From Candidatus Heimdallarchaeota archaeon (lineage in GTDB: Archaea > Asgardarchaeota > Heimdallarchaeia > Heimdallarchaeales > Heimdallarchaeaceae), in assembly GCA_030668875.1 (NCBI GenBank), contig DAOVER010000001.1, positions 52,486-116,485 on the forward strand: a DNA stretch of 64,000 nt. The letters are read 5' to 3'. Shown one piece after another: positions 1 to 9,730 of the stretch. The position numbers were made by a program, and so were the translations under genes. The notes beneath the pieces are model-generated. The model saw nothing but the letters and a program-made list of their open reading frames with translations, was not told where the DNA came from and did no database searches. The number at the start of each line of letters is the position of its first letter. Position 1 is the stretch's first letter.

Positions 1-2
1 TT

Positions 3-251
3 ATAGGATATCTGATACTATCAAAGGATTATGGTATTTTTCTGAATAGAAGAAAGAATTGGCGGAAAAAAGCATATTTTACAGAGAATACTGTGTTAAG
101 TAAAATTTGGAAGAGAAATGTTCACTTTTATTGCTCATCTCCCAAATTCATCAGAAAAAATTTGGAATCACAAGGGATTTCTTTCTATACACAATCTAAA
201 ATATCAGACTTTTTGACGCGCAGTAGCAATAATCATAAAAAACCCAAGTAG
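3..251 (+). CDS. C-terminal fragment of an unrecognised protein (cut by window edge)
   Basis: A reading frame is open from the window start and runs 82 codons to a TAG, ending 14 bases before the next gene's start codon. In DNA this AT-rich an 82-codon open frame is unlikely by chance, and its position and orientation fit the 3' end of a real gene upstream of the longin-like protein. The visible tail is basic, with Arg/Lys-rich stretches and a short motif HFYCSSPKFIRKNLE. I do not recognise the family. The start and most of the protein lie outside the window. Confidence 0.5.
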   Translation: MGYLILSKDYGIFLNRRKNWRKKAYFTENTVLSKIWKRNVHFYCSSPKFIRKNLESQGISFYTQSKISDFLTRSSNNHKKPK

Positions 252-265
252 TAATTAAGTAATGT

Positions 266-1189
266 ATGAGTACTAATCTTATATCACTAAAAGATCAGAT
301 GTTTGCAATTCACATAATCGATCAAGGTATAAGTTTACATAGTGAAAAATTCTCTGATTTCCTTAACATAGATGACGTTTTAGTTTTTGGTTTTATCTCC
401 GCTCTTCACAGCTACACATACTCAATTGGCGATGAAGAGGTTCTCTCAATGGATTTCGGTAAAGCGAAATTTTTGTTTAAATCTCTTCATGATAAAAGAT
501 TATTAGTTGTCATAATGAAGAAAGCTTTACCTCAAGAGCAAGAACAAGCTATGCTCAACGAATTAGCTACGCGATATGAATTCATAGTATCAAATAAAGA
601 TATTTCCGAAATTCAATCTCTTATCGATGTTAAAGAGAGATTAATACCACTTGAATTAGTGGTTGAGATGAGGAGAAAAAAAGAAAAAAAATCATCATCC
701 ACTTCTATTGATAATGAAATACTTATTCCTCCTCCACCTACTACTTTAACAATCCCAGAGGTGAAAGTGGAACGTTTCTATTTAGAGGGTTTGGTAAATG
801 AAGAATTTCTTTCAGAGACAATTATGGTTCAAATAAAGAAAACTTTGAGCAATTTCTTTCTTGGTTACAAAAAACTATTAGTGGGTCTATTTGTAATTGC
901 TAAAGAAAATAATCTTGTTACTTTCGCTTTTAGCAGAAAACCAATAGATGAAATATTTCCATTAATACATACCGTTCTAACTAATCCTGTTATCCGAGAC
1001 AAAACATTAGATACTGATCATGACTCACCTAAGAAAATAGAAGTAGAAAACCAAGAACTCTGGTTTCTTACAAATACAGAAAGCAAACATGCTGCACGTA
1101 CTGTTTTGTTCAGTCTATCAGAAGATGAACTTAACTCAATGCTTCCACATTTAAGTAGAATCATGCACTTTCTCAAGAAAGTAATATGA
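266..1189 (+). CDS. Longin/roadblock-like small-GTPase-associated protein (hypothetical)
   Basis: Predicted soluble protein of 307 residues with no signal peptide. The N-terminal 125 residues alternate short beta strands with amphipathic helices in the order seen in longin-type domains (strand IHIID, strand DDVLVFGFISAL, strand LLVVIMKK). A low-complexity, Lys/Ser/Pro-rich linker (about 133-160) separates it from a second alpha/beta unit (about 165-307) of similar build. In archaea rich in eukaryote-like GTPases such domains sit beside roadblock proteins, and here a roadblock-type gene follows directly. The longin assignment rests on pattern and context only, since no diagnostic motif exists. 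ATG start; no strong Shine-Dalgarno is seen. Possible role: scaffold or regulator in a small-GTPase circuit (inference). Confidence 0.6.
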   Translation: MSTNLISLKDQMFAIHIIDQGISLHSEKFSDFLNIDDVLVFGFISALHSYTYSIGDEEVLSMDFGKAKFLFKSLHDKRLLVVIMKKALPQEQEQAMLNELATRYEFIVSNKDISEIQSLIDVKERLIPLELVVEMRRKKEKKSSSTSIDNEILIPPPPTTLTIPEVKVERFYLEGLVNEEFLSETIMVQIKKTLSNFFLGYKKLLVGLFVIAKENNLVTFAFSRKPIDEIFPLIHTVLTNPVIRDKTLDTDHDSPKKIEVENQELWFLTNTESKHAARTVLFSLSEDELNSMLPHLSRIMHFLKKVI

Positions 1190-1333
1190 TTTATTGCCAC
1201 TTTTTATACTATTATCCATTTTAATTGAAGTGAAAACTAATTAGAATAAATTATTAAATACGCGAAATATTTAAATCAAAAACAAAGATAAGATTGATAA
1301 AGGGTAAACAATTAAACATTCTTTAGAGAATCG

Positions 1334-1720
1334 GTGGATAAAATGAGATTATCAGGACAACAGATAGAGGAAATATTACATGAGTTTGAATCAAATACTG
1401 AAGGAATACTTGGTTGTTCAATTATAACTTCTAAAGACGCATTATTATTAGCTGAATCTTCACAAAAATTTGAACGGTTGGTTATTCAATGGTTGAGTGA
1501 AAAAATGTTATCTTTAGCAAAAGAATCTCTCAAGCAGCTTATGAATGAATTTACTTTGATGAGTGTAACCATCGAAGAGAAAGACCATTTTGTATATCTA
1601 AGACCAATTGGTGAATCTTATTACACGGTGATAATTACAACTAAAGAAGAAAATAGAGGTCTTTTAGAGCACAACATCAAGAGATTATTACAAAAACTTG
1701 CGCCCCTAATGACTGTTTAA
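1334..1720 (+). CDS. Roadblock/LC7-like domain protein
   Basis: A 128-residue single-domain protein. The pattern is an N-terminal helix, the strand-turn-strand GCSIITSKDALLLAES, a long amphipathic helix (about 45-68), then two strands and a C-terminal helix (about 105-128). This matches the roadblock/LC7 fold used by dynein light chains, MglB and Ragulator subunits. Such proteins dimerise and often act as GTPase activators or platforms for Ras-like GTPases. GTG start at 1334; an in-frame ATG at 1343 is the alternative. An AT-rich TATA-like stretch (about 1267-1275, atatttaaa) suggests its own promoter. The next gene starts 24 bases downstream, so the two are probably cotranscribed. Function beyond the fold is unknown. 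Confidence 0.7.
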   Translation: MDKMRLSGQQIEEILHEFESNTEGILGCSIITSKDALLLAESSQKFERLVIQWLSEKMLSLAKESLKQLMNEFTLMSVTIEEKDHFVYLRPIGESYYTVIITTKEENRGLLEHNIKRLLQKLAPLMTV

Positions 1721-1744
1721 TCCACGTACTAAAGGTAGAGAATT

Positions 1745-2131
1745 ATGGATGTTACGACTTTAAAGATATTAGCAAAAATGGCTAATGGAGAAGAAGGACC
1801 AAATATCAGATTCAACTTTGTTTCTCCAGATAACGATGAAGTAATTTGCTCTTCCAGCACTTTGGAGGAACTTTATGAATGTGTTATTAAGATTGGATCT
1901 AATGTTTTGCATAAACATGTTTGTACATGTGAAAATTTAGAAGAGATTACCAATGCAAAAGATCTTGCTTTTTATGTTCACTATGTATTTGGTGACGTAG
2001 AATTGTCCATGAAATTATATAGTGCGGCAGAAAGATTTCAAGATAATCCCGATAAGTTAAAACTTGAAATTGGGAACCTGTTTTTTACAAGACTTCTAAA
2101 TTATAGTGAAATAGCACTAATTCCAGATTAA
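1745..2131 (+). CDS. DUF5752-like hypothetical protein
   Basis: A 128-residue acidic soluble protein. Its centre carries the run of features I associate with DUF5752: a SSSTLEELYECVIKI helix, a conserved His before an acidic patch (about residue 58), and AFYVHYVFGDVELSMKL, resembling the family's W-D-x-LGDxELA segment. The family function is unknown. It follows a roadblock-like gene by 24 bases and shares its orientation, so a link to the same signalling unit is plausible but unproven. Cys38, Cys46, Cys60 and Cys62 are present but not arranged as an obvious metal site. The family call is tentative. Confidence 0.55.
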   Translation: MDVTTLKILAKMANGEEGPNIRFNFVSPDNDEVICSSSTLEELYECVIKIGSNVLHKHVCTCENLEEITNAKDLAFYVHYVFGDVELSMKLYSAAERFQDNPDKLKLEIGNLFFTRLLNYSEIALIPD

Positions 2132-2203
2132 GGTGATAATCACAATTCTTTTTTATAATTCATTTTTGTTAATTATTGTTCTAAAATAATTAGGTGTTAA
2201 ATA

Positions 2204-4333
2204 TTGAAGGCTAAATGTCCAAATTGCAAAGGTAAAGGTACTGTAATTACCGAGAAGATGACTTGTCCAACATGTTTAGGGATTGGAAAAACATCTTTTT
2301 CATTAGGAAGTGGAGATGAAGGACAACCTTGTGAAAAATGCAATGGTAAAGGAAAAGTTGTTATTCAGTCCAAATGCTCGACATGTGATGGCTCAAAATT
2401 CGTTTTTTTCTGCAAACAATGCAATAAAATGATGAAAAATCAAACTTCTTCTGGTTTGTGTTTGACTTGTCAAAATAAAAAAGACCCAGTTGTATACTCA
2501 CTCAAACCTCCAATAGATTCCCAATTAGTGAGAAAGGAGATGCATCTTTTATCGAGAGTTGAAAGTGTAAAAAAGATGGGGGTTTTCGTTAAGGTTGCAC
2601 CAGATACCAATGTATTAATCCGTTCAAATGATGTGACACAAGACTATGCATGGGATATAGGGGAAGAGGTAATTGTGAAGATTTCTTATGTCAATGATAA
2701 AGGAAAATTCTTTGGAATCCCTGTCCATTTCAAGAAATACGATGTTGAACCATTACGAGGAAAAGTTAGGAAACTTCAGATTGAGGATTTAAAACCTAAT
2801 ATGATGGGTTCATTTATTGGATTAACTGCGAAAATTGTCTCAATTATGCAGACACCAGGTCCAACCAGATTCAATCTAGTTGATTCTACCGGCTCAATAA
2901 GCGGAGCAGCCTTCATCAAACCAGGTGAAAGAGCTTTCCCTGAATTTGAAGAAGATATGGTTGTTTCTGTGTTTGGTGAAATCAATACTCATCGTGATAT
3001 TATTCAGATTGAAATTCGTGATATGGACCAATTAGATTCTGATGAAAGCAACATTCTAATCGGCGAAATTGAAGAAGCAATTGACAAAAAAGCAACTCCT
3101 AAGAAAATAGATTTTTCAATAAAGAGTCCGATACTCGATAAGTTGAGACCTGATTTAACAGATGCGGCTAAACGAATAAAACGAGCCATTTTAACTGGTC
3201 AACCAATCCACATACGAAATCATGCTGATGCTGATGGAACAGTTGCTGGGTTTGCAGTGCAATTAGCTATTAAGAAACTTATGGAGAAAGAAGGATATGA
3301 TTCTGATACTATACGTACTAGATTGAAAAGACTTCCAAACAAACCTCCTTTCTATGATGCTATAGATGTTACAAAGGATTTGGATTTTGCTCTTGCAGAT
3401 CAAGTTAGGTTTGGTGACAAACTGCCATTGTTTGTGTGTTTAGATTTTGGGTCTAGTACTGAATCATTGTTCCCTTATCTACAGATAAAAGCCTTAGATC
3501 TAGAAATAATTGTAATAGACCACCACTTCCCCGACAAAGAGATACAAGAGTTGGTTGATATTCATGTTAACCCTTACTTTGTTGGTGGAGGTTACGAGCT
3601 TTCAGCTGGAATGTTGGGCGTTGAACTAGCTCGAATTATCTATCCTGATATTCATGAAGAAATCATTCATTTACCTGCAATTGCAGGATTGATGGATAGA
3701 GTTGAAGGTAAAGAGATTGTTGAATACATTAAACTTGCAGAGAAAAAAGGCTATTCTGTTGATGATCTTAGAACTATAGGTCTAGCAATTGATTTTGAGG
3801 TTTATCAGTTAAGATTTTCTGAAGGTTATAACACTATGAAAATACTTTTTGGAATTGAAACTAGTCAAGATTGGCATTCTAGAATGTATAATCTGATTGG
3901 GAATGAAGCTAAAAAACTGCTTGAAACTTCAGTAGAAGACTCATTACCTCATTGTAAAAAGAAAGTACTAACCAATGGAACGCTATTAGTTACCATTGAT
4001 GTTGAATTGTATACCCATCGTTTCACATTTCCAAATCCTGGAAAAATAACCGGAATGATATTTGACCATTATTGCTCTAGAAATATGGATAAAGCAGTTG
4101 TAACACTAGGAGAAGGACCAGATTTTCTCATCCTTCGATCTAAAGGATTACTAATCAACTTTCCTGAAGTAGTGAAATTGATGCGAAAAGAGATGCCTGA
4201 AGCTGGAGTTGAGGGAGGAGGTCATGAAGTTGTAGGTTCTCTGAAGTTTTATGAAGGGGAACGAAAGAAAGTTAAAACATTCTTTGTAGAACACCTAACA
4301 AAACTAAAAACCAATATAGAAAAAGCAGAATGA
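2204..4333 (+). CDS. Archaeal RecJ-like DHH exonuclease with DnaJ-type zinc finger and OB fold (COG1107)
   Basis: A 709-residue predicted single-strand nuclease/phosphoesterase with four parts. Residues 5-90 are a DnaJ-like zinc region with repeated CxxC and CxxCxGxG pairs. About 117-180 is an S1-like segment and about 200-280 an OB-like fold. From about 335 is the DHH core: HADADG (340-345), a metal-binding LDFGS strand, the DHH triad at 439-441, and a C-terminal GGGHEVVGS characteristic of DHHA1. This is the archaea-specific COG1107 architecture. Relatives of RecJ act in DNA or RNA end processing, and one archaeal branch (GAN) binds the CMG helicase, but this member's substrate is not known. 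TTG start with aggtg 8 bases upstream. A hairpin terminator follows the stop. Confidence 0.9.
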   Translation: MKAKCPNCKGKGTVITEKMTCPTCLGIGKTSFSLGSGDEGQPCEKCNGKGKVVIQSKCSTCDGSKFVFFCKQCNKMMKNQTSSGLCLTCQNKKDPVVYSLKPPIDSQLVRKEMHLLSRVESVKKMGVFVKVAPDTNVLIRSNDVTQDYAWDIGEEVIVKISYVNDKGKFFGIPVHFKKYDVEPLRGKVRKLQIEDLKPNMMGSFIGLTAKIVSIMQTPGPTRFNLVDSTGSISGAAFIKPGERAFPEFEEDMVVSVFGEINTHRDIIQIEIRDMDQLDSDESNILIGEIEEAIDKKATPKKIDFSIKSPILDKLRPDLTDAAKRIKRAILTGQPIHIRNHADADGTVAGFAVQLAIKKLMEKEGYDSDTIRTRLKRLPNKPPFYDAIDVTKDLDFALADQVRFGDKLPLFVCLDFGSSTESLFPYLQIKALDLEIIVIDHHFPDKEIQELVDIHVNPYFVGGGYELSAGMLGVELARIIYPDIHEEIIHLPAIAGLMDRVEGKEIVEYIKLAEKKGYSVDDLRTIGLAIDFEVYQLRFSEGYNTMKILFGIETSQDWHSRMYNLIGNEAKKLLETSVEDSLPHCKKKVLTNGTLLVTIDVELYTHRFTFPNPGKITGMIFDHYCSRNMDKAVVTLGEGPDFLILRSKGLLINFPEVVKLMRKEMPEAGVEGGGHEVVGSLKFYEGERKKVKTFFVEHLTKLKTNIEKAE

Positions 4334-4356
4334 AGAGAAAACTATCTCTTCTTTTT
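4332..4356 (+). terminator. Hairpin plus T-run terminator after the RecJ-like gene
   Basis: The inverted repeat gaagaga/tctcttc (4332-4338 and 4345-4351, 6-base loop) overlaps the stop of the RecJ-like gene and is followed by five T. It sits in the gap between two convergent genes. Intrinsic, T-rich termination is typical of archaea. Confidence 0.6.
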
Positions 4357-5859
4357 CTTATCTTTTCTTCTGAAAACTTTGTTGAAGCCTTTCGTTACTC
4401 CTTCCCTGCTTTTGGTATACGCTCCACCTATTGTCCCAGCTACTTTTTTAGATGGATCAACAAAAACTCTTTTTGCAGTTGATTTAGCCCCAGCCTTTAC
4501 ACCTTGTTTTATAAGCATATTTGCATATTGTTTCCAAGAATCTTCTCCTTTTCTAACTCTGTCTATTCTCTCTACGAGTTCTTCGTATGGTGGTAAAAAC
4601 TCAAGTCGATACAAAGTTGGTGAGCCATATTTTCTAAAATCTTCAGACCATAGATAGCTGAGCAGGAAGAATATCAACAAGCAAGTAAGTAAGATCACTG
4701 CAAATTTATCTTTTATACCAACTAGTGTATTCTTTGACAAGATAATGTCACCATTTATCACGAAGTACTCACTAAAAATGTCATCACCTGTTAGTAATTG
4801 TAGCTGAGTCACATGAAAACTTAGTACCAATCCCATCACAGTCATAAGTATCCCTAATGGTCCAATTGATCTAGGAATACTGAGAAGAACCCATTTTTCT
4901 TCCTCTTCTTCATCTATCTCTTCTATTTCTATGTCTCCTATTTCTATCTTTTTCTTCTCTTTCTCTGTTTGTACAGCAGTTTCATCTTTAGCTGTTTCTT
5001 TTTCTATTTTTTTAATTTTCTTTGCATAGTTTGAAACAGTATAGAAAATGAAAAACAATGCAATTAGTACACTGCCAACATTATCGTTAGGTAATGAACC
5101 GCTGTCAGTGTAATATGTTAGTTTCCAAAGAGTAAAGGAAGCTATAACATAGAAGAAAGATAAAATTGTGTAAAACACGTCATCTTTTTTTCCTAACTTG
5201 AAAATAATTATGTTGACAATAATAATAGCTACTAACGAAAAGAAAGATGTTATTAACAACCAAACATCAACCTGAAAAATACCTAATACCTCATCCCATA
5301 ATGATCTATAGATGAGATATCCAGTCATAGCTAAATTAATTAGTGATATGATGAAAACTACAATCCCAAATAATACTGAGCCTTCATTATCCTTCTTTCC
5401 AAGAAACATGACGCTCCCGAATATTCTGTTTCCCCAAAAATTTCTAGATAAGGAGAATGTTAGAAATATAGAAATCAAAATCCAGCCAAGATACCCTAAT
5501 GCTGCAATGAAGGGTGACATAATAGGGAGGAAATATAATAATGCTGATCCACCTGCTGCTGCCAAAAAAGCAGGTGCTATCCAATATTTTACGGGAAATC
5601 TGGCAAAGAACAAACCAAAAAACACATACGTAACAGCAAAGGATAATTCAACTTTAATTAAGATAGAACCTATCTCTTTTAGAGTATCAGCAGAACTTGA
5701 TTCTATGTTTGCTCCAATTAGATAGAAAACTGTCGAAGTAACTGATATCAGAATGAATGCTAATGTATAAAAGAAGTATTTCTTACTAAAGAGAATTCTG
5801 AAACCGCTTGTGAATATATTTTTAACATATTGATAAAATGCTTTCTCAACATATGACAT
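4342..5859 (-). CDS. Polytopic membrane protein of unknown function
   Basis: A 505-residue integral membrane protein. About eight hydrophobic segments lie in residues 28-290. A strongly charged cytoplasmic stretch follows (about 290-325, Lys/Glu-rich with runs of Glu), then two more membrane segments, and finally a soluble tail of about 90 residues ending in a very basic KKKKR cluster. The basic tail and positive-inside pattern suggest the C-terminus is cytoplasmic. I recognise no catalytic motif or transporter signature. It is convergent with the RecJ-like gene and divergent from the HAD gene. ATG start. Function unknown. Confidence 0.75.
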   Translation of the reverse strand: MSYVEKAFYQYVKNIFTSGFRILFSKKYFFYTLAFILISVTSTVFYLIGANIESSSADTLKEIGSILIKVELSFAVTYVFFGLFFARFPVKYWIAPAFLAAAGGSALLYFLPIMSPFIAALGYLGWILISIFLTFSLSRNFWGNRIFGSVMFLGKKDNEGSVLFGIVVFIISLINLAMTGYLIYRSLWDEVLGIFQVDVWLLITSFFSLVAIIIVNIIIFKLGKKDDVFYTILSFFYVIASFTLWKLTYYTDSGSLPNDNVGSVLIALFFIFYTVSNYAKKIKKIEKETAKDETAVQTEKEKKKIEIGDIEIEEIDEEEEEKWVLLSIPRSIGPLGILMTVMGLVLSFHVTQLQLLTGDDIFSEYFVINGDIILSKNTLVGIKDKFAVILLTCLLIFFLLSYLWSEDFRKYGSPTLYRLEFLPPYEELVERIDRVRKGEDSWKQYANMLIKQGVKAGAKSTAKRVFVDPSKKVAGTIGGAYTKSREGVTKGFNKVFRRKDKKKKR

Positions 5860-5971
5860 GATAAATTAATATAACGGAGATAAATAAAAAACTTCGCATA
5901 ACAAGTTACAAATCTAAAATGATATTTCCTAATTGTTCCAATGAATTTATGAAGGAGGAGAAGATTGTTTT

Positions 5972-6853
5972 TTGAATACTATGGATTCAAAAGTTAATCC
6001 TTTCGATATGTTCAATACTTTTCTTTTCGATGGTGACGGAGTTATTTACGAGGAAAATGGCCCTCTCCCTGGAGGAATAGAATTTATCAAGTTGCTACAA
6101 AAAAGAGAAAAAAAGGTGTATTTACTTACAAACAATAGTACAAAAACTAGAGAAGAGTTTAAAGAGAAATTTTCCCTTTTTGGTTTAGATCTACCAGTTG
6201 AGAGTATTCTTTCATCAGCATATTTAACAGCTCATTATCTCTCTAAAGAAAAACCATCAGCTAGAGTGTATGTGATTGGTGAGGAAGGTCTTAAGAAAGA
6301 ATTTGTCAATTTCGGAGTGGATATTGTAAACAGAGAAGAAGAGACTAATGAAGAAGAAATCTTTTCTCTAAACATGGATAACATAGATTATGTTGTGACA
6401 GGAATGGACAGACGGTTAAACTATGTTAAAATCTCCCGAGCGGTTAATATATTAATGTCATATAAAGAAACAAAATTCATCGCGACAAATGCTGATTTTA
6501 CCTTTCCAACAGTTCATGGTCTTATACCAGGAGGTGGGGCAATGATAAGAATTCTTGAGGAATTATCAGGAAGAAAAGTAGAAACAATCATAGGAAAACC
6601 CAACTCGGAAATGTTTGAAATTGCGATGGAACTCTCACAAACTAGTAAAGAACAAATGATAATGTTTGGAGATAGGTTAGAAACTGATATTCTCGGTGCT
6701 AAGTTAGCTGGGATAAAAACTTGTCTTGTTTTATCTGGTGTGACATCCATGAAGGATTTGGGTGGTCTTAAAGATGAAAATAGTCCTGATTTGATTATGA
6801 ATAATCTTCAAGATGCATACGATTATTATCTTAATTCTAATCTAGAATCATAG
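5972..6853 (+). CDS. HAD-superfamily hydrolase, NagD/phosphoglycolate-phosphatase-like
   Basis: A 293-residue haloacid-dehalogenase phosphatase of the C2-cap NagD/PGP/p-nitrophenylphosphatase type. Motif I is FLFDGDGVIY with nucleophile Asp20 and acid/base Asp22; the early PLPGGIEFIKLL and motif II LLTNNST are typical of the branch. The cap lies between them and the conserved lysine in GKPNSEMF. Motif IV is MFGDRLETDI. Substrates in this group are small phosphates such as 2-phosphoglycolate or nucleotides and cannot be chosen from sequence. TTG start at 5972 with ggaggag at 5954-5960; an ATG three codons on (5981) is the alternative. It appears to be a stand-alone gene. Confidence 0.88.
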   Translation: MNTMDSKVNPFDMFNTFLFDGDGVIYEENGPLPGGIEFIKLLQKREKKVYLLTNNSTKTREEFKEKFSLFGLDLPVESILSSAYLTAHYLSKEKPSARVYVIGEEGLKKEFVNFGVDIVNREEETNEEEIFSLNMDNIDYVVTGMDRRLNYVKISRAVNILMSYKETKFIATNADFTFPTVHGLIPGGGAMIRILEELSGRKVETIIGKPNSEMFEIAMELSQTSKEQMIMFGDRLETDILGAKLAGIKTCLVLSGVTSMKDLGGLKDENSPDLIMNNLQDAYDYYLNSNLES

Positions 6854-6922
6854 ATAGAAGCTATAGATAATGTCAGCAGTTAATCCCCCTACATTTTTAA
6901 ATATTTAATACTACATTCTTAC

Positions 6923-9730
6923 GTGAGATATCTAACGAAAATTAAATACTATGTTATTTGCTTTGTTTTAACTACTTGTTGCATTTTCTCTTACAATTCA
7001 ATTATAAATGTACAATCATCACACCCAGTGTATATAGAAGAAAATGAATTGTCTTTGAGAGAAATATTCGGAGAAACAAGATTCCTTAAACAATTCATAG
7101 AAGCAAGTCAAGATACTGAATTCAGAGTGATAGCAGAGATATCTACAACTGCAACTGATTATTATTTTGAGAAACTTGGAAATAGTATAACTCATTTCAA
7201 TTCTTTTCAAGGCCTAGCTCTTTCGATTTCCAAAGAAGACTTACTTTATCTTATACAAAAACAGATAATCAGAGAAATTTGGAATAATTCTCAAATCTAT
7301 GGGGCAAATTTGGTTAATGAACTCTTGATTAATGACACAAGAACCCTATGTGATTACAATGAGAAAATAGGCGTAGATTTTTTGTGGAATAAGAATCTTT
7401 ACGGAGACAATGTAAAAATAGCTATCTTAGACACCGGTTTGAATGTAAATCATCCTGCTTTAAATCAGACAATGACACAACAAAGCAGGATAGTTGGTAA
7501 ATGGAATTTTCTTCAAAGAAATGAGGATGTTTTAGATGATAATGGACATGGAACAGAGTTAGCGGGGATTATAGGAAGTAATGGATTATTCGGTTACATG
7601 CAAGGAGTAGCACCCAATAGTAAATTCTTGATAGGGAAAATCTTAGACCATAATTCGATTGGAACTGTAGAAACATTAATTCAGGGAATTGACTGGGCAA
7701 TAGAAAATGATGCTGACGTCATCAACTTATCGTTAGGAAAAACTGTTTCAAATCTAAACTCTCCTGAAGTAGAAGCAGTAAATTTCGCTGTAGAAAGCGG
7801 TGTTGTAGTGTGTGTATCAGCTGGTAATGCTCGAGGAATAGAAGAATTTGGTTACAGTGATCTTCACACAATACTAAGTCCTGGAATTTCCTCTAAAGCA
7901 ATTACAGTTGGAGCTATTGATAATAACGATGTCCTTTATGAATACAGTAGTGCTGGACCAGTAGCTATAAATTTTAACAGCGAAACATCTGACTATCTGT
8001 ATGATTCAATTCCTAAAACCACAACTTGGTTAAAACCAGATGTTGTAGCTCCTGGTGTTCTTCTCAACACTACATCTGCAAATGGAAAAGATTTGAATGT
8101 AGTTTCGGGAACTAGTTATGCAACAGCTGTTGTTTCTGGATTATGTCTCCTTTTAATACAACAATATTATCGGGCTGATTCTTCCTTAGTTAAAGCTTCA
8201 TTAATTAAAACTTGTAATCCAATATCGCTGAATGCAGTTTCCCCTTTCTTACAGAATATTAGTATTCCAGTTTCTCCATATTTTCAAGGCTCTGGTTTAA
8301 TAAATTCTTCTGGTGCTTTTTCATATATTAATACTCATGGAGATTTTACATTAACTAGTTCAATAATCCCTTACTTGGACAATTATTATTTCAAAAATTC
8401 AGAAACAAGTTTTAACATACAGTTATACATACATCAACCACTTGATAGCATCAAATTAACTATTTCTGAAAATTTAGCTAATATTCTATATGTTTCTCTT
8501 CTTCCCACTTCATTAGTTATTGGTCAATATGATCTTGAGATAACCATTAATACAGAAGAAGCTCTAGTTGGTTTTCATCAAGGTTACTTAACGTTTGAAA
8601 GCACTGATTCTATCCAAACAATTAATGTTGCATTTAATGTGAAAAAGGCTTATGGGAGAATTTTGCTTGATTACCGAGAAGAAGGCAGTGATGTCAGATA
8701 TTCTTTAAATGGTAATCTACATAATATCATTTCTATATCAAAGAAATATGGTCTAGTTCCCATAATTAATTCACAAGATGTGTACTACTCTACGTTTAAC
8801 ACGATGAATCTCAATGAATTTGAAGTGATTGCATTAATCAATTCGAAGAATACCTTACTTCATCCAATTTCAAACTCGGATATCGTCGCACTTTCTGATT
8901 ATATTAATCCAGAAGGAACTTATTCAGGAGGATCCTTAATTGTTTTACCATCAAGAAACAGTGATTTTAACATTATTAATGAGATACTTTCTGTAGTCAA
9001 TGTAACCTATTACCAAGATTTTTCAGCAAATGTTAGTTTAGATGTATCTTCATCATATCATATCTTACTTTCAGACCCACATCTCTTAAATGATCTTTAT
9101 CTTCCATACCCCGTTTTAGTAAATGTAAGCAATACAGATTATAACCCTTATAGTGACAAATTGGTTTATGGCAACCAACATTATTCAAATGGTTCTATCG
9201 TGGTAGGGGGAAATACTCTAGATATGTTTCTGGATTCTCCTTATCTTTATTCGTCATATGAATCTGAATACTCAGAAATATTCATGAGCGCATATTATGG
9301 CGACAATTATCAACTTCTTGAAAACATGATAAGTTCAGCAGTGGTTAGAGGTTTAATATTTAACTATTCTCTTAAGTCCTCAGAGGTTTCGATAAAAGAC
9401 AATATAATGCTTACCATAAACACTGCAAATATGTTTAAAACTATGCCAGATTGGGCGTTTTACATGACGCTTTCAAATGAATATGATACATATGTTAAGG
9501 TAAACGCCTTTGAGTCATATGAAAATGGAACAACCATTTTCAACACAAAAATCGAAGATATGAATCTCTCAGCAGGTTCATACACTCTGAAAATTCATTC
9601 TTTCTCAGGTACAGAATCTTGGGAAATCAAAATTATTGCGTCTGTATCATTAGGGCCAATAATAATTAGTTTATCACTAGTTCTATGCAGTGTTTTCTTA
9701 ATTATGTTCAGAAAGAAAACTAAGAAGTAA
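6923..9730 (+). CDS. Secreted, membrane-anchored subtilisin-family (S8) serine protease
   Basis: A 935-residue exported protease. Residues 1-32 form a signal peptide and about 35-115 look like an I9-type propeptide. The catalytic domain holds the full triad: Asp170 in AILDTG, His209 in NGHGTE and Ser398 in SGTSYA, with oxyanion Asn302 in SAGN. The long C-terminal region is beta-rich and includes a Rossmann-like segment from about residue 575 (GRILLDYREEG). A hydrophobic anchor (about 905-928) precedes a KKTKK tail, so the enzyme probably faces outward tethered to the cell membrane. GTG start. Its 3' end overlaps the convergent roadblock gene by 11 bases. Substrate unknown; see the second subtilase at 59-62 kb. 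Confidence 0.92.
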   Translation: MRYLTKIKYYVICFVLTTCCIFSYNSIINVQSSHPVYIEENELSLREIFGETRFLKQFIEASQDTEFRVIAEISTTATDYYFEKLGNSITHFNSFQGLALSISKEDLLYLIQKQIIREIWNNSQIYGANLVNELLINDTRTLCDYNEKIGVDFLWNKNLYGDNVKIAILDTGLNVNHPALNQTMTQQSRIVGKWNFLQRNEDVLDDNGHGTELAGIIGSNGLFGYMQGVAPNSKFLIGKILDHNSIGTVETLIQGIDWAIENDADVINLSLGKTVSNLNSPEVEAVNFAVESGVVVCVSAGNARGIEEFGYSDLHTILSPGISSKAITVGAIDNNDVLYEYSSAGPVAINFNSETSDYLYDSIPKTTTWLKPDVVAPGVLLNTTSANGKDLNVVSGTSYATAVVSGLCLLLIQQYYRADSSLVKASLIKTCNPISLNAVSPFLQNISIPVSPYFQGSGLINSSGAFSYINTHGDFTLTSSIIPYLDNYYFKNSETSFNIQLYIHQPLDSIKLTISENLANILYVSLLPTSLVIGQYDLEITINTEEALVGFHQGYLTFESTDSIQTINVAFNVKKAYGRILLDYREEGSDVRYSLNGNLHNIISISKKYGLVPIINSQDVYYSTFNTMNLNEFEVIALINSKNTLLHPISNSDIVALSDYINPEGTYSGGSLIVLPSRNSDFNIINEILSVVNVTYYQDFSANVSLDVSSSYHILLSDPHLLNDLYLPYPVLVNVSNTDYNPYSDKLVYGNQHYSNGSIVVGGNTLDMFLDSPYLYSSYESEYSEIFMSAYYGDNYQLLENMISSAVVRGLIFNYSLKSSEVSIKDNIMLTINTANMFKTMPDWAFYMTLSNEYDTYVKVNAFESYENGTTIFNTKIEDMNLSAGSYTLKIHSFSGTESWEIKIIASVSLGPIIISLSLVLCSVFLIMFRKKTKK

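Noticed and set aside
4379..5725. Plus-strand open frames opposite the polytopic membrane protein
   Set aside because: They are antisense to a clear multi-helix membrane protein and have no own features.
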